This document shows positions 32,833 to 40,964 of a DNA stretch of 64,000 bases, piece by piece. This DNA comes from RI-231 sp041394905. GTDB lineage: Bacteria > Acidobacteriota > Terriglobia > Bryobacterales > UBA6623. Below the pieces are notes generated by a model, which saw only the letters and a program-made list of their open reading frames with translations, made no database searches and was not told the origin of the DNA. Position 1 is the stretch's first letter. Every line of letters begins with the position of its first letter. Location: contig JAWKHJ010000002.1 in assembly GCA_041394905.1 (NCBI GenBank), positions 682,001-746,000 of the forward strand, written 5' to 3'. The position numbers were made by a program, and so were the translations under genes.

Positions 32833-34251
32833 ATGATGGGTTTGCTCCAACGTGCATGGCTCTGGCTGGACGACCGCTCCCAGCTCAGCCGAACCGTCTG
32901 GCCCGTGCTCACACACCTGGTCCCCAAGGATGCTGGCTGGTGGTACGTGTTCGGCAGCGCCACTCTATGCGCTTTTCTCGCGCAGGTGGCCAGCGGCGTT
33001 GCGCTCGCCTTGTCCTACTTGCCTGCCGCCGACCAGGCCTACGCCTCGCTCCAGTTCATTTCCGATACCGCTGCCTTCGGCGGCTTCCTGCGCGGGATGC
33101 ACTACTGGGGCGCTGGAACGATGATGTTCCTCGCCGGTCTCCACATGATCCGGGTCTTCCTATTCGGAGCGTTCAAATTTCCGCGCGAGCTCACCTGGAT
33201 GAGCGGCGTCTTTTTACTGGGGCTCGTGGCGGGGATGGCCTTCACCGGCCAACTCCTGCGCTGGGACCAAACCGCGGTCTGGTCTGTCGTGCTGGCCGCG
33301 GAGTCCGCCGGTCGAGTTCCGTTGGTCGGCGAAAGCATCGCCCGTCTGATTCTCGGCGGCGATACGGTCGGCGGGGCGACCTTGAGCCGCTTCTACGCCA
33401 TTCACGTCTTCGTCCTACCCGGCCTGATCTTCTCGCTCATCGGAGCGCATCTTTATCTGGTCCTGAGGAACGGTATCTCGGAGCCCCCCCGGAAAGGCAA
33501 GCTCGTCGATCCCAAAACCTATCGCGCCGAATACGAAGCGGAGATGAAGCGCTCCGGCGTACCGTTCTTTCCCGACGCCGCGTGGCGGGATACGGTCTTC
33601 GCTCTCGGCGTCGTTCTCTGCATCGCCGGCGCCGCATTCTTTGTCGGCCCGCCTGAGCTTGGGCCGCCGCCTGACCCGAGCCTGATCGTCGCCAACCCGC
33701 GACCGGATTGGTATTTCCTTTGGGCCTTCGCTGTGATGGCGCTGATGCCGCCCGGGCTCGAAAACGTTGCCATCTTCGTGGGACCGATTGTGATCGGAGT
33801 GGTGTTGCTCGGTCTGCCTCTGGTATTCGGCTCAGGCGAGCGCCACCCGCCGGCTCGCCGCCCGTGGAGCGTCGCGGCGGTTCTCATCATTCTCGTCTCG
33901 GTGGCATCCTTCTGGGCCGCTGGAAAACGGTCGGACTGGTCGCCGGACTTCAACGCGAAACCGCTCGACGCCGCGGTAGTCGGCGCACGGAGCGGTCCCA
34001 TCTCCGAGGGCGCCACGCTGTTCCACGACAAGGCGTGCCTCAACTGCCACAATATCGCCGGACAAGGCGGACGCCGCGGCCCAGACCTGACTTATGTCGG
34101 TGACCGTCTGACCAAGGAAGAAATGATCCTCCGCATCATGAACGGCGGCCACAACATGCCGGCTTTCGCCTCGACCCTCGGCCCCGAAGATCTTGAAAAG
34201 ATCGTCGCCTTCCTGCAATCCCGCACCGCAAAGCAAAAGTCCCCGGATTAG
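32833..34251 (+). CDS. Cytochrome b (full length) fused to a C-terminal cytochrome c
   Basis: 472 residues from ATG 32833. Cytochrome b/b6 part: WWYVFGSATLCAFLAQVASG, MHYWGAGTMMFLAGLHMIRV (haem His), GMAFTGQLLRWDQTAVWSVV, FYAIHVFVLPGLIFSLIGAH (haem His), and the subunit IV-like PDWYFLWAFAVMALMPPGLE, whose PDWY replaces the PEWY of classical quinol-oxidation sites. The last 90 residues are a monohaem cytochrome c (ACLNCHNIAGQGGRRGPDLT, Met in HNMPAF). With the Rieske protein this is a bc-type complex that can pass electrons straight to the caa3 oxidase. Confidence 0.93.
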   Translation: MMGLLQRAWLWLDDRSQLSRTVWPVLTHLVPKDAGWWYVFGSATLCAFLAQVASGVALALSYLPAADQAYASLQFISDTAAFGGFLRGMHYWGAGTMMFLAGLHMIRVFLFGAFKFPRELTWMSGVFLLGLVAGMAFTGQLLRWDQTAVWSVVLAAESAGRVPLVGESIARLILGGDTVGGATLSRFYAIHVFVLPGLIFSLIGAHLYLVLRNGISEPPRKGKLVDPKTYRAEYEAEMKRSGVPFFPDAAWRDTVFALGVVLCIAGAAFFVGPPELGPPPDPSLIVANPRPDWYFLWAFAVMALMPPGLENVAIFVGPIVIGVVLLGLPLVFGSGERHPPARRPWSVAAVLIILVSVASFWAAGKRSDWSPDFNAKPLDAAVVGARSGPISEGATLFHDKACLNCHNIAGQGGRRGPDLTYVGDRLTKEEMILRIMNGGHNMPAFASTLGPEDLEKIVAFLQSRTAKQKSPD

Positions 34252-34523
34252 CTGGGGCCTGAGACGAGAGCGCTGCACAGATCGGTTGGTTGCACGACGT
34301 TGCTTGCTTTGACCGCGATTCGGGAGGGTTACGTCGGTCTGAGGACGGACAACTGCAATTTCTCACCTTTTTCCTGAGGGTCAAATTGAACGAATTCGCT
34401 TGTCAGCGTCGAACGCTTCTGCTAGGCTTGCTCCCGGCGTTGGCCTTGTCGCTCCGCTAAGTCCGGACCGGGTGGCCCTGCCGGGCGGTTTCCGTGAGGC
34501 TCTCGAGTAGCACAGGAGGGATC

Positions 34524-35222
34524 ATGACCGTTGACGCGCGTCCTTTTCGCTGGAGTCGCCGAGAGGTGGTGGGGGGACTTGGAGCCTTCTTCGTGGTCCC
34601 AGGTCTGTTCGCCGAGGAGTTGCATCGCACGCCTCGGCAAACGGAGGGACCGTTCTATCCAGATCACTTGCCGCTTGACCAGGACAACGACCTGATCGTC
34701 GTGAGTGATTCGGTCACGCCTGCCGTTGGTCCCATTGCGCACGTCACTGGGCGTATTCTCACTCCCTCGGGCGAGCCAGTGCGGAACACCACTGTCGAGA
34801 TTTGGCAGTGTGATTCCGGAGGCGCCTATCTGCACTCGGGCTCGAATCGGCACGACCACTTCGACAAGAACTTCCAGGGCTTCGGCCGCTTCGAGACGGG
34901 ATCCGCCGGCGAGTACCGCTTCCGCACGATCCGGCCCGTCGCCTACGACAATCGCACGCCTCACATTCACTTCGCCATCGACAAAGGCGGCAAGCGAATG
35001 TTGACAACTCAGCTCTACACCAAGGGCGAACCCTTAAACGCGGTGGACGGCGTGCTGAAGCGGATGACCGAATCCAAGGATCGGACGGCCGTGATCAAGG
35101 AATACAAGCCTGTTCCGGATTCCAAGATCGGGGAGCTCGCGGTGAGCTTCGACATCGTGATCGGCCTGACGCCGGAAGATCCCAGCGGAGACCGATTTCA
35201 GACAGCTCGCCGTAGCGGTTGA
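34524..35222 (+). CDS. Intradiol ring-cleavage dioxygenase, exported
   Basis: 232 residues from ATG 34524, with AGGAGG at 34513-34518. A Tat-like N-terminus (RWSRREVVGGLGAFFVVPGL) precedes the catalytic domain: TEGPFYPDHLP, VTGRILTPSGEPVRNTTVEI, WQCDSGGAYLHSG, and the iron-ligand region TPHIHFAID. The pattern is that of the protocatechuate 3,4-dioxygenase/catechol dioxygenase fold with Fe(III) held by two Tyr and two His. Exported single-subunit members are of uncertain substrate; aromatic catechols from plant matter are likely. Confidence 0.85.
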   Translation: MTVDARPFRWSRREVVGGLGAFFVVPGLFAEELHRTPRQTEGPFYPDHLPLDQDNDLIVVSDSVTPAVGPIAHVTGRILTPSGEPVRNTTVEIWQCDSGGAYLHSGSNRHDHFDKNFQGFGRFETGSAGEYRFRTIRPVAYDNRTPHIHFAIDKGGKRMLTTQLYTKGEPLNAVDGVLKRMTESKDRTAVIKEYKPVPDSKIGELAVSFDIVIGLTPEDPSGDRFQTARRSG

Positions 35223-35403
35223 CCGCTTCTGCTTTCGCCGGCTACGTCGCGTCCTTGACGTTCAATGAGAAAGGCTTTCCGTACAGTTTGGAGCACGGTC
35301 CGCAGGCTTCGGGACCCCGGCCCGGAGCCCGACTGTCCATCTCATGGTCGGCAACCGCGTTGACTGACGACGGCAATTCTCCTACAACTGGTGGACTGTC
35401 GCG

Positions 35404-37044
35404 ATGTCCGACCAGCATCAACCCAGTGCGCCCCGCGGCCGTGACGTCCCCTATCTGGAGCTGCTCCAGTCGATCTCTCTCGCGGTTGGTGAGTCTCAAG
35501 GCACCGAGAATGTCCTCCACAGCATCGTGAACGGATTGGTCGGTTCGGCTGGTTTCGCGCTGGCGCGCATCTGGCTGATCCAGGAGGCGGATATCTGTGA
35601 CCGTTGCCCAATGAGGGCGGAATGTCCGAGTCAAACTCGCTGCTTGCACCTGAGAGCCAGCGCGGGCCGGCCCCTGGATCCGGAATCTAATCTCGACTGG
35701 CGCCCGCTGGACGGTAGATTCCGGCGATTCCCACTCGGAGTTCGGAAAATCGGACGCGTTGCGGCCTCCGGCAAGCCCGAGTTCGTGCTGGACGCCTCAG
35801 GCGATCAGCGCTGGGTTGCCGACCAGGAGTGGTTTCGCCGTGAGCGGATTCGGGCCTTCGCGTGTCACCCCTTGATCTCTCGAGGCGACGTGATCGGCGT
35901 GCTCGGGGTCTTTACGCGCGAGTTGCTTAGCTTGGAGCGCGTAACTTGGCTCGGCCTTTTCGCCCATCAAGCCGCGACCTCGATTGCCAATGCCCGAGCG
36001 TACGAAGAGATCGCGCGTCTCAAGTCGAAGCTCGAGCTCGAGAACGAGTATCTTCGCGACGAAGTCGATGCCGCTCACGGTTTCGGTGACGTAGTCGGCC
36101 AAAGTGAGGGAATCAGAAAGGTTCTAGACCAAGTTGCACTCGTTGGACCCGCTGACTCGACGGTGCTCATCGGCGGGGAATCGGGAACAGGGAAGGAGCT
36201 TATCGCCCGTGCGCTTCACGAACGGAGTCAGCGCAAGGACCGGCCCCTTGTCCGAGTGAACTGCGGTTCGATCCCAAGAGATTTGTTCGAGAGCGAGTTT
36301 TTCGGTCATGTCAGGGGCGCCTTCACCGGCGCAGTTCGCGACCGAATTGGCCGATTTCAGCTGGCGGACCGAGGAACGCTATTTCTCGATGAAGTCGGCG
36401 AGATCCCGCTGGACCTGCAAAGCAAACTCCTTCGTGTCCTACAAGAAGGCACATTCGAGCGCGTGGGCGACGACCGCACCCGCAAGGTCGACGTTCGGCT
36501 AATTGCGGCGACCAATCGAGATTTGCGCGCGGAGGTCGATGCCGGCCGTTTTCGAGAGGATCTGTTCTATCGCCTTAGCGTGTTCCCGATCCAATTGCCG
36601 CCGTTGCGTGAACGGTTGGACGACATCCCGCTCCTTGCCGACCATTTCCTGCGGAAGACCTGCCAGGACCTCGGCTTGCCGTCTCATCAGCTGAAGAAGC
36701 GACATGTGGAGGCGTTGCAAGCCTATCGCTGGCCAGGCAACATCCGTGAACTTCAGAACGTCATCGAGCGGGAAATCATCCGCGCACAGTTAGGTTCCAT
36801 TCAGTTCGACTTACCAGCCGACTCGACCGAAGAAACCAACACCGCTTCCGCCGAGTCCGGGGCGAGCCCAGGTCGCATCCTCAAGCAGGACGAGATCAAG
36901 CGCATCGAGCGTGACAACGTACTGGCGGCCCTCGAAGCCACGAATTGGAAGATCTACGGTCCGGGCGGAGCGGCCCAGCTACTCGGAATGCGCGCGACGA
37001 CCTTGGCGTCCAAGATCAAGGCTCTTAGCTTGCGCCAGTCCTGA
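35404..37044 (+). CDS. Sigma54-dependent transcriptional activator with GAF sensor
   Basis: 546 residues. N-terminal GAF domain (about 15-190) with a Cys-rich insert ICDRCPMRAECPSQTRCLHL (C-x2-C-x6-C-x5-C). The AAA+ domain (about 225-460) has Walker A GGESGTGKELIARALHE, the sigma54-contact loop GAFTGA, Walker B TLFLDEVGEIP and the arginine finger region RFREDLFYRLSVFPI. The C-terminus is a Fis-type helix-turn-helix (GGAAQLLGMRATTLASKIKA). It activates RNA polymerase-sigma54 from enhancer sites; three matching palindromes lie 30-90 bases after its stop. The GAF signal is unknown; the Cys set could hold metal or sense redox state (inference). Confidence 0.95.
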   Translation: MSDQHQPSAPRGRDVPYLELLQSISLAVGESQGTENVLHSIVNGLVGSAGFALARIWLIQEADICDRCPMRAECPSQTRCLHLRASAGRPLDPESNLDWRPLDGRFRRFPLGVRKIGRVAASGKPEFVLDASGDQRWVADQEWFRRERIRAFACHPLISRGDVIGVLGVFTRELLSLERVTWLGLFAHQAATSIANARAYEEIARLKSKLELENEYLRDEVDAAHGFGDVVGQSEGIRKVLDQVALVGPADSTVLIGGESGTGKELIARALHERSQRKDRPLVRVNCGSIPRDLFESEFFGHVRGAFTGAVRDRIGRFQLADRGTLFLDEVGEIPLDLQSKLLRVLQEGTFERVGDDRTRKVDVRLIAATNRDLRAEVDAGRFREDLFYRLSVFPIQLPPLRERLDDIPLLADHFLRKTCQDLGLPSHQLKKRHVEALQAYRWPGNIRELQNVIEREIIRAQLGSIQFDLPADSTEETNTASAESGASPGRILKQDEIKRIERDNVLAALEATNWKIYGPGGAAQLLGMRATTLASKIKALSLRQS

Positions 37045-37074
37045 CTCACACACACTCTCTCTGTTGAATCGCAA

Positions 37075-37131
37075 CAACGAAATTTCGTTGCTCGCACAAC
37101 GAGATTTCGTTGATCCAACGAAGTTTCGTTG
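37075..37131. promoter_or_regulatory. Three tandem 16-bp palindromes, likely enhancer sites of the sigma54 activator
   Basis: Copies at 37075-37090 (CAACGAAATTTCGTTG, perfect), 37097-37112 (CAACGAGATTTCGTTG) and 37116-37131 (CAACGAAGTTTCGTTG). Start spacing is 22 and 19 bases, about two helical turns, so the copies face nearly the same side. They lie directly between the activator gene and the operon at 37274, 70-125 bases upstream of a candidate -24/-12 promoter, the usual place for enhancer sites. Binding by the encoded activator is inference. Confidence 0.8.
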
Positions 37132-37198
37132 CGTGGGATAAGGCGTTCCTAGCCTGCTAACCACCTATATATCAGGCGTTTAGTGTCTCGCGGTTCGT

Positions 37199-37217
37199 TT
37201 GGCCCGCTACGTGATCT
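37199..37217 (+). promoter_or_regulatory. Candidate sigma54 (-24/-12) promoter
   Basis: TTGGCCCGCTACGTGATCT compares with the consensus TTGGCACG-N4-TTGCT. The -24 GG and neighbouring bases match; the -12 element reads GTGAT, so the invariant C is A. Position fits: 70 bases after the palindromes and about 48 bases of leader before the ATG at 37274. Weak as a sequence match, supported by context. Confidence 0.4.
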
Positions 37218-37273
37218 CTTAAGGGGCGTCCGCAACCAGCGGGCTCGAACGAACCGAAGGAGAGACACAAACG

Positions 37274-37792
37274 ATGATTCCGATGACCACAAAACTCGAT
37301 CGCGCGCGCCGCGGTTTTCTGGGAGCCCTGGCTCTGGCGACCGTGGCGATGGCAGGCTCCGGCCCGTCGATGGCCAACGACGTCAACGTCAGCACAGGGC
37401 TGACACTGGCGGGCGGCCCGCTTGCGATCCATGGCTACGATCCCGTGGCCTACTTCACTGAAGACCGGGCCCGCCTCGGACACGCCATCCACTCCGTCAA
37501 GCACGGCAACGCCGTCTACCGCTTCGTCAGCGCCGCCAACAAACGCAAATTCGAAGCCAATCCTGAGCGCTACCTACCGCAGTACGGCGGATTCTGCGCC
37601 TACGGAACCGCCCTTGGGGCGAAGTTCGACGGCGACCCCCAGCTGTTCACCGTTGTCGACGGCAAGCTCTATTTCAACCTCAACCCGGAAATTCTGAAGA
37701 AGTGGCGCGCGGACATCCCGCGCTACATCGTCAAAGCCGACCGGCAGTGGCGGCAGATCCGCGATAAGTCGCCGGCGGAGCTCACCGACTAA
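37274..37792 (+). CDS. Exported YHS-domain protein
   Basis: 172 residues; AAGGAG 11 bases upstream. A Tat-like signal (ARRGFLGALALATVAMAGSG) leads to the YHS domain: LAIHGYDPVAYFTEDRARLG, YRFVSAANKRKFEANPERYL and PQYGGFCAYGTALGAKFDGD, ending in KLYFNLNPEILKKWRADIP. YHS domains in other proteins bind metal through Cys; here one Cys (GGFCAYG) remains. This exported family is common but has no proven role. First gene after the palindrome cluster, so the prime candidate target of the sigma54 activator. Confidence 0.85.
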   Translation: MIPMTTKLDRARRGFLGALALATVAMAGSGPSMANDVNVSTGLTLAGGPLAIHGYDPVAYFTEDRARLGHAIHSVKHGNAVYRFVSAANKRKFEANPERYLPQYGGFCAYGTALGAKFDGDPQLFTVVDGKLYFNLNPEILKKWRADIPRYIVKADRQWRQIRDKSPAELTD

Positions 37793-37840
37793 GAGCCCCG
37801 GACTCGAACGGGAAACGACCCGCAAGGAGAAACCACCGAA

Positions 37841-38581
37841 ATGCACTCCCGAGTAGTATTCAGCATCCTCACGCTCACGCTTTGGGCGAGCGCCGCTCTT
37901 AGCCAGATTCCGAATCCCGGCATGGAGATCGATCCCGCCAACACGGCGCTGGTCATCACCGACCCGCAGAACGACTTCCTCAGCCCTGACGGCGTCACCT
38001 GGGGCGTCGTTGGCAAGAACGTCACCGCCAACAAGACCGTCGAGAACATCGAAAAGCTGTTCAAGACCGCCAAGGCTCGCGGCATCCCGGTCTTCGTCTC
38101 GCCGCACTACTACTACCCCGCCGACCACGGCTGGCGGTTCGAGGGCGCTTTGGAAGCTCTGATGCACAAGATCGGCATGTTCGACCGCAAGGACGCCTTG
38201 AACACGGAAGGCTTCGAAGGCTCCGGCGCCGACTGGCTGGAGCGCTACAAGGTCTACATCGAAGACGGTCAGACAATCGTCTCCAGCCCGCACAAGGTGT
38301 ATGGCCCGGAGACCAACGATCTGGTTTTGCAGTTGCGCAAGCGCGGAATCGACCGGATCATCCTCGGCGGCATGTCCGCCAACCTCTGCACCGAGAGCCA
38401 CATGCGTGAGCTCGTGGAGCAGGGCTTCGAGGTGGCGGTCGTCCGCGACGCCACCGCCGCCGCTCAAGTTGAAGAGGGAGACGGCTACGAAGCCGCTGTC
38501 ACGAACTTCCGGTTCGTCGCAAGCGCTGTGTGGACCACCGCCGAACTGCTGGAAAAGCTCGGAGGGACGACCACGGACTGA
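37841..38581 (+). CDS. Exported cysteine hydrolase (isochorismatase-like)
   Basis: 246 residues. Signal peptide MHSRVVFSILTLTLWASAAL, cut near LSQ. The catalytic triad of the superfamily is visible: Asp in LVITDPQNDFLS, a Lys in SSPHKVYGPETND and Cys in GGMSANLCTESHMRELVEQG. Members cleave isochorismate, nicotinamide or other amides; export to the periplasm argues against the first two. It follows the YHS gene by 48 bases, likely in the same transcript (AAGGAG before the ATG). Confidence 0.9.
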   Translation: MHSRVVFSILTLTLWASAALSQIPNPGMEIDPANTALVITDPQNDFLSPDGVTWGVVGKNVTANKTVENIEKLFKTAKARGIPVFVSPHYYYPADHGWRFEGALEALMHKIGMFDRKDALNTEGFEGSGADWLERYKVYIEDGQTIVSSPHKVYGPETNDLVLQLRKRGIDRIILGGMSANLCTESHMRELVEQGFEVAVVRDATAAAQVEEGDGYEAAVTNFRFVASAVWTTAELLEKLGGTTTD

Positions 38582-38644
38582 TTGGCCACCGAGAGCGGCT
38601 CGCCTCATTGGGCGGGCCGCTTCCGACATCTGGAGGAGAACGCT

Positions 38645-39040
38645 ATGTCGAACCAACAACTTCAAGACATTCGTCAGCGATTGGAGGACGCCCTCGCTGC
38701 GGCGCTCGCTCACAGCCTCCCGGGGAGTGAGCGGGATTCGGGCGACGTCTGCGAACAGGCTCTGTCGGAGATAGAGAGCAATCTCGCCGTGGAGGCTGCC
38801 AACGTCAAGTGGCGCACGGCTAGGGACGTCCGGTCCGCGCTGCGCCGTCTGGAATCCGCCTCCTACGGGGTCTGCGAGAACTGCGAGGAGCCGATCGGAG
38901 TCAAGCGTCTGCGGGCGCTACCGTGGGCGTCGCGATGCATCCGCTGCCAAAGCGCCGACGAGCTCGCTGCACAAGGCAGCCAAGGTCCGCGGAGCCTCTG
39001 GGGCGACTGGCCCGATGTTCTCTTTGGGGGAATCCAATGA
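38645..39040 (+). CDS. TraR/DksA-type zinc-finger protein
   Basis: 131 residues from ATG 38645 with GGAGGA 9 bases upstream. A helical N-terminal half (QLQDIRQRLEDALAAALAHS) and a C4 zinc finger CENCEEPIGVKRLRALPWAS followed by RCIRCQ, the DksA/TraR signature. Such proteins bind in the RNA polymerase secondary channel and modulate initiation. The acidic coiled-coil tip usual in DksA is not clearly present. Its stop overlaps the start of the ECF sigma gene (ATGA), so the two polymerase-directed factors are made together. Confidence 0.88.
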   Translation: MSNQQLQDIRQRLEDALAAALAHSLPGSERDSGDVCEQALSEIESNLAVEAANVKWRTARDVRSALRRLESASYGVCENCEEPIGVKRLRALPWASRCIRCQSADELAAQGSQGPRSLWGDWPDVLFGGIQ

Positions 39041-39624
39041 CGCGACGCCAGCCCCAAGCCGCCCCGCGCCGTTCGCTCGAAAGCCTCATGGAGGCCTACC
39101 AGCAGGCCGACGAGCAGGCATTGACGGAGCTGGTCCAGCGCCTCTCGCCTCAGCTCCGCAGCTTCCTGCTCGGCCCGCATGTCACTCGGACACATGCCGA
39201 CGACCTGCTCCAAGAGTGTTGGCTACGGGTCCACAAGGCGCGTCACAGCTACGAGGTCGGGCGGCCGCTGCTGCCCTGGATCTACGCCATCGCCCGATAC
39301 GCCCGCACGGACGGGTACCGCCGAATGGCCCGCGCCGAGACGCACTCGGCGGACGACGCCGACCTCACGGCCGATCCCAAATCCTTCGCGCGATCTGTCG
39401 AAGCCAACAGTGACTTCCGCGCCTTGATGGCCAACCTTCCGGAGCGCCAGCGAGAAGTGGTCCTGTTACTCAAGGTCCGCGGCTTGACGCTCGATGAAAC
39501 GGCGCAAGCCATGGGGTCGACGATCGGCGCGATCAAACTGACAGCGCACCGGGCCTATAAAAACCTGCGCGCGACGGCGCACGTCCTCAACCAGACGGCG
39601 AGCTCTTACACCCAAGCCAACTGA
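39037..39624 (+). CDS. ECF-family RNA polymerase sigma factor
   Basis: 195 residues. Sigma region 2: THADDLLQECWLRVHKARHS and LLPWIYAIARYARTDGYRRM. Region 4: LPERQREVVLLLKVRGLTLD then MGSTIGAIKLTAHRAYKNLR, a clear helix-turn-helix. No anti-sigma gene adjoins, unlike most ECF loci; control could come from the sigma54 activator upstream and the co-translated TraR/DksA-like partner (inference). Its own target promoter is not evident here. Confidence 0.93.
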   Translation: MTRRQPQAAPRRSLESLMEAYQQADEQALTELVQRLSPQLRSFLLGPHVTRTHADDLLQECWLRVHKARHSYEVGRPLLPWIYAIARYARTDGYRRMARAETHSADDADLTADPKSFARSVEANSDFRALMANLPERQREVVLLLKVRGLTLDETAQAMGSTIGAIKLTAHRAYKNLRATAHVLNQTASSYTQAN

Positions 39625-39669
39625 TCCGAAACGCTGAAGAAGAAACGGCCCTCACAGGAGATAGCAGCA

Positions 39670-40323
39670 ATGCAAACCCCCACCAGCGACATTGCCTTCA
39701 CCGCGGCTGTAAAGAAGGCGCAAGAGCGGCACGGCTCCCGATCCGCGTACGCCCGCATGGAACAGGGCGGCGGTTGGGGCGACACGGTGACGCCTGCGCT
39801 CGAAGAGTTCATCGCCGCCAGGGTTTCTTTCTATCTGGGAACCGCGTCAGCCGACGGGCGTCCGTATATTCAGCATCGTGGAGGCCCCAAGGGCTTCCTC
39901 AAGGTCCTGGACGAACGAACCCTCGCGCTGGCCGACTACGCGGGAAACGCCCAGTACATCTCGATGGGCAACCTCAGCGAAAACGACAGGGCCTTCCTCT
40001 TCTTGATGGACTATCCGAACCGTCAACGCATCAAAATCTGGGGCAGGGCGCGGTTCATCGAAGACGACCCCGGGTTGCTCGAAAAGGTGCGTGACCCGGG
40101 CTATCCAGGACGGGCGGAACGCGCGCTCGTCTTCACGATCGAGGCTTGGGATGTCAACTGCACGCAGCACATCCAACAGCGCTTTACGCCGGACGAGATC
40201 GAGTCGGCAACCGGCAAGTTGAGCGAGCGAGTCCGCGAGCTCGAGAAGGAGAACACTTCGCTGCGCAAGTTGCTGCATCAACGCGCCGACGCTGCGGCGG
40301 ATGCCCCCGCAATGGGTGCATGA
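39670..40323 (+). CDS. Pyridoxamine 5'-phosphate oxidase-like flavin-binding protein
   Basis: 217 residues; CAGGAG before the ATG. The split-barrel core reads FIAARVSFYLGTASADGRPY, IQHRGGPKGFLKVLDERTLA and GNAQYISMGNLSENDRAFLF, then IKIWGRARFIEDDP, typical of FMN- or F420-binding PNPOx-like proteins of the large 'pyridoxamine 5-phosphate oxidase family' type. A coiled-coil tail (LSERVRELEKENTSLRKLL) follows. The substrate is unknown; such proteins often protect against oxidants or nitro compounds. Part of the 37-41 kb set. Confidence 0.88.
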   Translation: MQTPTSDIAFTAAVKKAQERHGSRSAYARMEQGGGWGDTVTPALEEFIAARVSFYLGTASADGRPYIQHRGGPKGFLKVLDERTLALADYAGNAQYISMGNLSENDRAFLFLMDYPNRQRIKIWGRARFIEDDPGLLEKVRDPGYPGRAERALVFTIEAWDVNCTQHIQQRFTPDEIESATGKLSERVRELEKENTSLRKLLHQRADAAADAPAMGA

Positions 40324-40337
40324 AGGAGGTATTCGAA

Positions 40338-40964
40338 ATGAGCTACCGCTTCCTGGTCGACACCTACGAGACCGAGCGCATCAAGGTCCTCAGCGTCTGG
40401 AGCATGTTCCGCGACCAGGATTTGCCATTCAGGCCGCATCCGAGCGACAACCGCGGACGAAGTGTTCATGAGCACATGGTTCACCAATGCGTTAGCGAGA
40501 ACCTCTGGTTCGTCAGCATCCTCGGCATCGAGGTGGGCGCAGCGCCGCTGCCTGAGACCGAAACGCGCCTGGAATTCATCCGCCGCTACGCCGAGCTTTC
40601 CAGCAAGCGCGTTGGCGCTCTCCGCGCCAAAGACGACGCTTGGTGGGAAGAGACGGTGAGGTTCTTCGACGTGCCTCGTTCGCGGGCGTGGGTCATGGTT
40701 CGGCGGATAGCCCACACAGCGCATCACCGCGGCCAGCAGACCGCCCTCCTGCGAATGCTGAATGCCGATCTTCATAGCACCTACGGCCCGACGGCCGACA
40801 CGGGTGGCCTCATGCAAAACCACGCACCAGTAATCTACGCCTACCCGGATATTGATGCTCTTCTCGAGGCGGAAGCAGGGAGCGGCGTCAAGGCGTCGCT
40901 CCCCGGCCCCGGCGACGAGCCTCCGACGGAGCGGCCCTCTAGCCACGATCTTCAAGACCGGTGA
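40338..40964 (+). CDS. DinB-family protein
   Basis: 208 residues from ATG 40338; an ideal Shine-Dalgarno AAGGAGGT lies at 40323-40330, 7 bases upstream. The four-helix DinB fold has its metal-ligand His in SVHEHMVHQCVSEN and RRIAHTAHHRGQQTALLRML. DinB/YfiT-like proteins are metal-dependent thiol transferases or unknown enzymes often induced by stress. Last gene of the set; 14 bases after the flavin-binding protein, so co-transcribed. Confidence 0.9.
   Translation: MSYRFLVDTYETERIKVLSVWSMFRDQDLPFRPHPSDNRGRSVHEHMVHQCVSENLWFVSILGIEVGAAPLPETETRLEFIRRYAELSSKRVGALRAKDDAWWEETVRFFDVPRSRAWVMVRRIAHTAHHRGQQTALLRMLNADLHSTYGPTADTGGLMQNHAPVIYAYPDIDALLEAEAGSGVKASLPGPGDEPPTERPSSHDLQDR

Noticed and set aside
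34290..34305. Sigma54-like TTGCACGACGTTGCTT upstream of the dioxygenase
   Set aside because: The spacer between the two elements is one base too short and the -24 GG is TG; no enhancer-like palindrome is near.
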